A DNA stretch of 64,000 nt from Hymenobacter radiodurans (GTDB lineage Bacteria; Bacteroidota; Bacteroidia; Cytophagales; Hymenobacteraceae): positions 1,984,001-2,048,000 of the forward strand of contig NZ_CP037922.1 of NCBI RefSeq assembly GCF_004355185.1, in the 5' to 3' direction. The notes under the pieces were generated by a model. The model was not told the origin of the DNA, did not search any database, and worked only from the letters and a program-made list of their open reading frames with translations. Shown here in pieces: positions 58,661 to 64,000 of the stretch (within the stretch, counting starts at the first letter, position 1; each line of letters begins with the position of its first letter). A program made the position numbers and the translations under genes.

Positions 58661-59641
58661 CTAGGCGAAAGCCGCCGGAAAATGGTAAGGATAGTGGGAA
58701 CGAGGATTAAGATAGGGGTGCTCCAACGAAAGTCCAACCTGCTCAAAGACCGCCTGCACGCGCTCGGCATAGTGGCTGGAGGGAAGCTGGGCCTCTACCG
58801 CGTTAGCAATGCCTTGGGCCAGTAGCCCACACCGACTGGTGCCAAAGCTTTCGTTGGGGTTGGGCGGGCTTTCCGCGAAAGCAATACCGGGCATCAAGCA
58901 TCGGGTAAATAGCGGCACGGAGGAACGCAAGTGGGGAGCAAAATGGCTCACATCATCGGCCAGTAGCTGAAGCACGAAGCTTACCAACGGCTTTTGGAGG
59001 TAGAGCACGGCCGAATCGTTGCGGCCGTAGAGGTCAGAGCGATTGAGGCATTTGAACTGGAACGGTACCCGATACGCATTGAGCGTCTGCGTTATCCAAG
59101 CGGTCAGCGGAGCGGCCCCGTCGGCGGTCAGATGGAAGTAAATCCGGGTTTGAAGCGCTATCGAATCGTCGCCTGGTGTTTGGCCGAAGACAAAATAAAA
59201 ACCGCTCTTAGCGTCCCGGTGTTCGGCGCGGGCGAGTAGCCGAAGAACGTCCCCCGGTTGCACGGGGCCCCGCTTCGGGGTATTGAACACGTATTCGCCC
59301 GGATACAGCATGCGCTTCTGATTGCCTTTGGTAGCGTACGCAACCCCCGCTTGGTCGACCTCTTCCACTATCCACGGCAGGTCGAAGCGCTCGGTAGAGT
59401 GATTATGACGACGTAATCGCTCCTCAAACGATAGATCGGGTGCCGCCGCGGGTAAAGCGCCTGGCGCATCGTCGGCGTGGTAGAAATGCTGGTACAACAC
59501 CCCGGCTAGGGTGGGGCGTAGGGTATCCGGTGCGAAGTCAACGGGTGCTGGCGCCCGCGCGATCTTGATTTGTCGTTGGGCCGAATCAATCAGTACACTG
59601 CCTAGAATAGTGTCAAGTTGGTGCTGGTAGGAGGTCGCCAT
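58661..59641 (-). CDS. HopA1-family (T3SS effector-like) protein, probable RiPP lyase
   Basis: A 326-residue protein. The central and C-terminal parts match the HopA1 family: LPWIVEEVDQAGVAYATKGN, a WITQTLNAYRVPFQFKC stretch, DLYGRNDSAVLYLQ, and ESFGTSRCGLLAQGIANAV. Members in class V lanthipeptide and thioamitide clusters pair with an APH-fold kinase to eliminate phosphate from Ser/Thr. Here the kinase gene is 14 bases upstream and a LanC gene follows, so dehydration of the precursor is the likely role. No secretion-system genes are near, arguing against effector function. Confidence 0.82.
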   Translation of the reverse strand: MATSYQHQLDTILGSVLIDSAQRQIKIARAPAPVDFAPDTLRPTLAGVLYQHFYHADDAPGALPAAAPDLSFEERLRRHNHSTERFDLPWIVEEVDQAGVAYATKGNQKRMLYPGEYVFNTPKRGPVQPGDVLRLLARAEHRDAKSGFYFVFGQTPGDDSIALQTRIYFHLTADGAAPLTAWITQTLNAYRVPFQFKCLNRSDLYGRNDSAVLYLQKPLVSFVLQLLADDVSHFAPHLRSSVPLFTRCLMPGIAFAESPPNPNESFGTSRCGLLAQGIANAVEAQLPSSHYAERVQAVFEQVGLSLEHPYLNPRSHYPYHFPAAFA

Positions 59642-59655
59642 AGCCGGAAGAAAGG

Positions 59656-60779
59656 TTACAGTCCCAGGACCTGCCGAATGGCCTCATCGGGTGAGCGGAG
59701 CATATTCAGGCTAAGCTGCAGCAGGCGGGCACTGTGGGGCGGCATGGCTGGGGCTTGTTGAATGCTTTCGTAGCAGGTATGAATCAGTTTCAGCGCACAG
59801 TAGCCCACGGTTTTTTGCAAGTTCTGGCGCGTTTCTTCGGCCGACCACCGCATGCGCTGCGCGTATACTTCCCAGAACTGCCGAATGGAAGGCTGCATGG
59901 CTTCTAAGGAGAAGCCGTAGGTATTGCTAGCAGCAGGGGACTGGGCCGCTGGGGGGAGAGTGGCTCGTGCACTACCCAGTAGAAAAGATAGCTTTGGAAT
60001 ACCGCGGCCACATCCCAGCAAGGGTCCCCAATATCGGCGGTTTCCCAATCGATGAGCCGCAAATCGTAGCGATTCGTTTGCAGAGCGTCCCGATGAATCA
60101 AGAAGTTAGCGGGCTTTATATCGCCGTGCGTCAGACTGCTGATCTGCCACTGGTCGCGCACGGCCTGCAGCCGCTGCATGTAGTCGTGGTTGTCCGTGAT
60201 CAGGTGAATCATCTGCCGTTCCGCTTCGCTTTGCTGAGGGTTGTAGTTGGCGAAGTTGGAGGCACTCCATACGAACACTACCGGTGGCTGCCGCCGAAAC
60301 AGCCGGAAGCTGGGCAAATCCTGCTCGGCGGTAATGGTGCGTTGGTGAAACGAGCTGAGTAGCTCGGCCTGCTGGGTGGCCAGCGGAAGTGGAAACTGCC
60401 GCTCTTGTAAGTAGAAGTCGTGGAGATTAATGCTTCCGGGTACCGCCTCGGTGATGAGAATGTGATTGGGGTGATCAAACTCAATAAAGCGGGGCAAAAA
60501 GGTGTTAAGCTGTGCATACGCCGCTTCGTTGTTGGCCAACCAATAGCAGGTGGCTTCGGTGCGGAGCGTTTGCGTTTTCTCCTGATCCCAATTCTGCACC
60601 TGCTTGACAAACAACGCCCGATCTGCCCCATCATTGGGTTCACTATCCCGATTAATCAGGTAGTTAGCGTTGCGGCTGGATGTCTGGTGCGCCGTAAACG
60701 TGCCGTCCAGAATGGCATCAGGAGTGAGATACCCTTTGTCCAGTAAATAATAGGCGATGTTAAATCCAGTTAGCAGCAT
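59656..60779 (-). CDS. APH-fold phosphotransferase, probable RiPP Ser/Thr kinase (frameshift)
   Basis: About 374 residues. The ATG at 60779 gives MLLTGFNIAYYLLDKGYLTP. Features: NYLINRDSEPNDGADRALFVKQ (nucleotide lobe with Lys), LTHGDIKPANFLIHR (catalytic loop HGDIKPAN), LIDWETADIGDPCWDVA (metal-binding D). The frames join at the six G of 59951-59956; a seventh restores WVVHEPLPPAAQ-like sequence and the C-terminal helices ending AIRQVLGL. It resembles aminoglycoside/homoserine kinases, but the HopA1 and LanC neighbours point to phosphorylating precursor Thr/Ser. A terminator separates it from the precursor gene. Confidence 0.85.
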
Positions 60780-60795
60780 GCACGGGAAGAGCAAG

Positions 60796-60840
60796 AAAAA
60801 GGGCGAGCATTGGTGATCGGTACCAATACTCGCCCTTTTT
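60796..60840. terminator. Terminator between the precursor gene and the modification genes
   Basis: Hairpin GGGCGAGcATTGGT / ACCAATaCTCGCCC with A and T runs outside. It lies 10 bases after the precursor stop and 17 before the kinase start, inside the presumed operon. Partial read-through would give more precursor than enzyme mRNA. Confidence 0.88.
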
Positions 60841-60850
60841 AAGTTAAAGA

Positions 60851-61728
60851 TTAGTACATCATATAGGGATTGAAAGTCCCGTAGTAGCCGCCCATGTTAG
60901 GGTCGCCTTGCCCACCCATAAAGCCGCCGCCTGGCTGAGCGATAGGGCCCCCACCAATTGTCCCTGTTGGCCCAGTGATAGTACCTGTGGGGCCCGTGAT
61001 GGTAATGGTAATGGGGGGGCGTGAGGTGAACTGGCAGGGTATACCGCCGCATATAATCGGGTGGCAGGTTTGCGGCCCGCACAAAGTTCTTAAGCAGGTT
61101 TGCGGCCCACAGGCCGTTCTCAGGCAGGTGACTGGCCCACAGGCGGTTCTCAGACAGGTGAGAGGTCTGCATATCGTCCGGACCGAGGTCTGCAACACCG
61201 GCCCCGGACAGTTGGGACCAATCACCGTCCGGACGGGTTGTACGCACTGAATGGCCGGAACCGTCGCCATGAACTGTCCGCCGCCTTGGCCACCACCCGC
61301 GGGTTCGAACTGGCCGCCGAAAGCTCCTGCGCCGCCCATGGCATCGTAGCCCCCACCCATGGCATCATAGCCCCCACCGTATTGGGTAGCGTATTGCTGC
61401 ATCAGGTCACCTTCCAGGAAGGTGGTTCTCGGGCGGTTCGCCGCTTTGGGGTCGCCATAGGTGACCACCACATCGGAGCGGAGCCAGAGCTTGCTGCCCC
61501 CAGCGGCGAGTCGGCCTCGCTTAACTTCACGGCATGTACAATCGCGTCTTCCGGCACTTCCACGAAGTTGTTCAAACTTTCGTCGGAGTATACCCGAAGG
61601 TGTCCGCTCTCCGACGACCGACCGATAAAGCCTTGTAACAGCGTTAATTGGTCCGTACTGCGTAGGTCGGGGCGTACCTGCTCGATCCATTCGTCGTACT
61701 CGAACCTACTTTGTTCTTGGTTTTCCAT
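60851..61728 (-). CDS. Cys/Thr-rich repeat protein, candidate lanthipeptide precursor (frameshift)
   Basis: About 292 residues after correction. The ATG at 61728 opens MENQEQSRFEYDEWIEQVRP. A charged leader-like domain extends to SPLGGSKLWLRSDVVVTYGDP; the frames join at the five C of 61497-61501, where a sixth restores PLGGSKLW. Gly-rich YDAMGG repeats follow, then the core: twelve cysteines, mostly in decapeptide repeats of the LRTACGPVTC type, then a TITGPTGTI tail and a Gly/Tyr-rich end. It lies beside kinase, HopA1 and LanC genes. A long, folded N-terminal part is unusual for a leader, so a modified structural protein is also possible. Confidence 0.7.
61035..61184 (-). repeat. 30-base tandem repeats coding the Cys/Thr decapeptides
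   Basis: On the plus strand CAGG marks unit starts at 61035, 61065, 61095, 61125 and 61155, exactly 30 bases apart. Each unit encodes ten residues. The decapeptides in order are VRTICRPLTC, LRTACGPVTC, LRTACGPQTC, LRTLCGPQTC and the degenerate HPIICGGIPC. Confidence 0.92.
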
Positions 61729-61778
61729 GGCATATATAGTTTGAAGTTGGGAATAGAAATACTGCTGTCGGGAGGTAG

Positions 61779-63338
61779 TTAATGACTGATTCCCAGCAGC
61801 ATGTCTTCAAAAGCTTGGTACTCGTCCATCGTCAGCTTACCCGGGGCCAACAGCGTCGATGGATCGGCCGGCGTCGTAAGGGGCGCCACCCCGGTACCTG
61901 GGGGCAGCACTACCGCCCGCAGGCGGGCGAGCATGGTCGCTTTGTGAGCATCAGCTAGCCCGGCCCCGGTGGCTAGGTCGGGGCCAACCCCCGCAACCCC
62001 GCCGGTGCGGGGATGGCTGCTGCCCAGGGTCACGTCGATGGCCGTACGCTGGAGAATGGCGCGGGCATCGGCCAGCGTGAGCGAGCTATTGGCCTGCTTC
62101 ATTAGCGCACAGATGCCTGCCAGCTGTGGGGCAGCGGCCGAAGTGCCACTAAAAGCGGCCCAACCATCGTAGGATAACGTCTGGTCCCTGGCGGGATGGA
62201 CGCCGCCCGCGCCGCCCGTGTCAATCTGATTCCTGGGCTCTACCGGCAGCATGATGTACGCGCCATGGGGTTGCATGCCCACCAAGCCGGACACATCCGG
62301 CACGGTGCGACCTGGAAAAACCAAGCTGGCAAATCCGCTGGCGTAGTCACTGGCTCTAAGCGAGCCGTCTGGCTGTAAGAAAACGCCCCCCGCGGCAATC
62401 ACGTCGGGATGCTGGCCAGGAAAACCAAAGTGACCGTTCCCGCCCGAGCAGACGACGATGATTCCCCGCCGCACCGCGTCGGCAACTGCGGCAGCCAAAA
62501 CGTTGTCGTCGGAGCGGAGCGGACCAGTTTGGACGTCTGACCCCCAACTGCAGGAAATGATGTGCGGATTCAGGGCGACGGCGGCCTGGAAGGCACCGGC
62601 CGAATCCACAAAACTCATCTTGACCATGGTAAAAGCCACGTCCGGGGCGACAGCCAACAGGTTGGCTGACTCGCCCGTGCCGTGGCCATTTTCGTCGTGC
62701 TCGGGGGCGGCTGCGCCCGGCCCGAGCACCACGGGGTTGATCCGGTAGCCCCGGGCAACGAAGTAGGGGTGCTGGTACCAACCCGAATCGACCATTACCG
62801 CATGGATGCCCTGGCCCGTAAATCCGGCGCGGTGGGCGCGGTCGGCATTGAGCCCGAGCGATACGTCGCCCGGAATCCGTAGGTGCCAGTAGCCTACTGG
62901 CGGCGCAAATTTGTTGGCGAAGTAGTAAACCGGCCGGTTCAGTGATACCCCTTCGAGCACGTCCGCGAAAGGACTGCCGCCAGGGTCGATCAGGCCGGGC
63001 ACATCCGTGCTAGGCGAGTCGAACATCTCCGCCGTGGTCTCCTTGCCTTCTTCCTTCACGACGGGCTCCTCGCGGCGCGTAATCTTGGTTTTGAAGGCTG
63101 TTTCGTATACCTCAACGGGCGCCGCAATAGCGATAGTGGTAGGGCTGACTTGTAGCACGTTGAACCCACTGGCCTGTAGCTGCTGCACGGCCTGAGCCGT
63201 CAGCTCTTTCTCGGATCGAAAGGCCTGCACGGTCTGGGGCCGAATCTCGTTCGGGTGCGCGCTGAATAACGATTTACCACCAATGGAATGCACGGAAGCA
63301 TGGGCAAACAAAACTTTGCTTTTCGTTACTTTAGCCAT
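61779..63338 (-). CDS. Subtilisin-family (S8) serine protease with a sedolisin-like prodomain
   Basis: A 519-residue protein. The catalytic triad is visible: Asp in HAVMVDSGW, His in DENGHGTGESANLLAVAP, Ser in FSGTSAAAPQLAGI. The N-terminal ~100 residues (AVQQLQASGFNVLQVSPTTI, AAPVEVYETAFKTKITR) resemble the prodomain of S53 sedolisins, not the usual I9 propeptide. There is no standard signal peptide. It lies 50 bases upstream of the precursor gene and 12 after a stand-alone prodomain-like gene, so precursor or leader cleavage is a natural guess. Confidence 0.9.
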   Translation of the reverse strand: MAKVTKSKVLFAHASVHSIGGKSLFSAHPNEIRPQTVQAFRSEKELTAQAVQQLQASGFNVLQVSPTTIAIAAPVEVYETAFKTKITRREEPVVKEEGKETTAEMFDSPSTDVPGLIDPGGSPFADVLEGVSLNRPVYYFANKFAPPVGYWHLRIPGDVSLGLNADRAHRAGFTGQGIHAVMVDSGWYQHPYFVARGYRINPVVLGPGAAAPEHDENGHGTGESANLLAVAPDVAFTMVKMSFVDSAGAFQAAVALNPHIISCSWGSDVQTGPLRSDDNVLAAAVADAVRRGIIVVCSGGNGHFGFPGQHPDVIAAGGVFLQPDGSLRASDYASGFASLVFPGRTVPDVSGLVGMQPHGAYIMLPVEPRNQIDTGGAGGVHPARDQTLSYDGWAAFSGTSAAAPQLAGICALMKQANSSLTLADARAILQRTAIDVTLGSSHPRTGGVAGVGPDLATGAGLADAHKATMLARLRAVVLPPGTGVAPLTTPADPSTLLAPGKLTMDEYQAFEDMLLGISH

Positions 63339-63350
63339 GATGCTAACCGC

Positions 63351-63710
63351 TTAGTTAAAGTACTGGCGTGGTTCGGCAAATACGATTGTCTGCACGCAGG
63401 ATGGTGCCGTGGCCGGGAGATGGGCTGGGTGGTCGGGGCGGTAATACGTTTGACCACCCTGCTCATAAGCGCTCAGGTGGACGCCAAAAACGGATTCAAA
63501 TTGTTGTTTTGAACCAGATATGGAGAGCGAAATACCAGCCTGTTCAACGCGAAAGCCCGCTTTTTTCAAAAAGTCTACGGCCTGCTCTGTCGCGGCCTTG
63601 CTAGGGCGTACCTCGTCTACTTGCGCGCTGGTGGCCGTCGTGCTGGCTGCCGATTGACCTGACGTGGCTTGTAGCACTACCTGAGCATATACCCGTTCCG
63701 TTGATTCCAT
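63351..63710 (-). CDS. Stand-alone sedolisin-prodomain-like protein
   Basis: A 119-residue protein with no protease domain. Its C-terminal part, AVDFLKKAGFRVEQAGISLS, FESVFGVHLSAYEQGGQTYY and RPDHPAHLPATAP, follows the S53 prodomain pattern (a strand, FGV, a GG-TYY turn, then P-x-LP). The S8 protease starts 12 bases downstream and carries a related N-terminus. It may act in trans as a folding chaperone or inhibitor of that protease. Confidence 0.7.
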   Translation of the reverse strand: MESTERVYAQVVLQATSGQSAASTTATSAQVDEVRPSKAATEQAVDFLKKAGFRVEQAGISLSISGSKQQFESVFGVHLSAYEQGGQTYYRPDHPAHLPATAPSCVQTIVFAEPRQYFN

Positions 63711-64000
63711 AGCTGGCGTTCGCTAGCGGCCTGGTGCAATGATTCTATAAATTCATGTAATTGGCTTGCAATGGTTTGATCATCAAGCGGCTGTTGTGTT
63801 TTGTAGGGTAGTAGCTTACATAACTAAACTCCGCAGGCGTCGCCTTGGGGTTATGGTTTGGCTATTTACCCCCCAGAAACAACCACTGCATCACGCCCGG
63901 GTGCAGCAGCAGAATGGAGCCTATTTCCTTTCGGAATTTGCCCCCGGTAGGCTTCTAAGCTACGGCAGGAGTGGCGGCGTTGCATCAGTGCCAACACTGA
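63711..64000. other. Right edge: upstream region of the RiPP cluster, no gene called
   Basis: About 290 bases. A minus-strand frame from about 63826 to 63677 reads like protein (QPLDDQTIASQLHEFIES) but lacks ATG and overlaps the next gene. A second minus-strand frame from the edge ends at about 63866 with GSILLLHPGVMQWLFLGGK, possibly the end of an upstream gene. No TAnnTTTG promoter is obvious. Confidence 0.4.

Noticed and set aside
58661..59641. HopA1-like gene as a type III secretion effector
   Set aside because: No secretion-system genes nearby; the kinase and LanC neighbours point to RiPP modification.
59656..60779. Aminoglycoside resistance gene
   Set aside because: The fold is APH-like, but the operon context is RiPP modification and no resistance-specific motif is seen.
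58270..61501. Programmed frameshifting or phase variation of LanC, kinase and precursor through G tracts
   Set aside because: Attractive because three genes of one cluster are hit, but the same defect affects accA, lptE and pckA, so consensus undercalling is simpler.
61100..61744. 214-residue plus-strand ORF across the precursor gene
   Set aside because: Antisense shadow created by the 30-base repeats; no start context and the minus frame has clear domain structure.

Overview
The window looks like chromosome from a Hymenobacter-type bacterium (Bacteroidota, Cytophagales). Evidence: GC-rich coding DNA, many TAnnTTTG (-7) promoter boxes, Bacteroidota-specific families (DUF4159, Porin_10-type porin, DUF3570/DUF4266, SMUG2-type glycosylase, GlnN glutamine synthetase), and a KdpD sensor split from its kinase. 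The genus is inferred from gene content, not from a search.

Layout. 1-2.1 kb: a truncated kelch lipoprotein, a small hypothetical gene, an excisionase-like HTH protein and tRNA-Asp, possibly the edge of an island. 2.3-12.8 kb: accA, a metallo-hydrolase, a patatin, an acyltransferase, DUF4159, rsmE, an S1/P1 nuclease, pckA, a POT peptide transporter and an SH3 protein. 12.9-25.5 kb: a minus-strand housekeeping block (groEL, groES, secG, a TPR-type protein, lptE, a sigma-54 activator, miaB, a pabB-like gene, a TPR protein, a zinc-ribbon coiled coil, a Nif3-like protein). 25.7-36.8 kb: a complete kdp potassium-uptake locus (two small membrane proteins, kdpA, kdpB, kdpC, a porin, a KdpD sensor, a histidine kinase and a sigma-54 response regulator) with REP-like elements in the gaps. 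36.9-57 kb: SMUG2, lpxK, a porin, miaE, a GH2 hydrolase, a periplasmic protein, a MacB-type permease, an HTH protein, mtaB, a thioredoxin-apbE-DUF4266-DUF3570 set, an LTA-synthase-like enzyme and glnN.

57.3-63.7 kb is the most interesting part: a minus-strand cluster that looks like an undescribed RiPP (lanthipeptide-like) system. It has a stand-alone protease prodomain-like protein, a subtilisin (S8) with a sedolisin-like prodomain, a Cys/Thr-rich repeat protein as probable precursor, then a terminator, then an APH-fold kinase, a HopA1-family protein and a LanC-type cyclase. The kinase plus HopA1 pair recalls class V lanthipeptide and thioamitide enzymes, here joined to a true LanC zinc enzyme.

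Two window-wide patterns matter. First, at least ten genes, including essential ones (accA, pckA, lptE), carry single-base frameshifts, most at G/C homopolymers, each of which is repaired by adding one base. This points to consensus undercalls rather than gene decay, so these genes are annotated at full length. Second, the word GGGGGGC followed by A/T-rich bases is strongly over-represented on both strands, in coding DNA and as inverted pairs in terminators, much as DNA-uptake sequences are in other bacteria.
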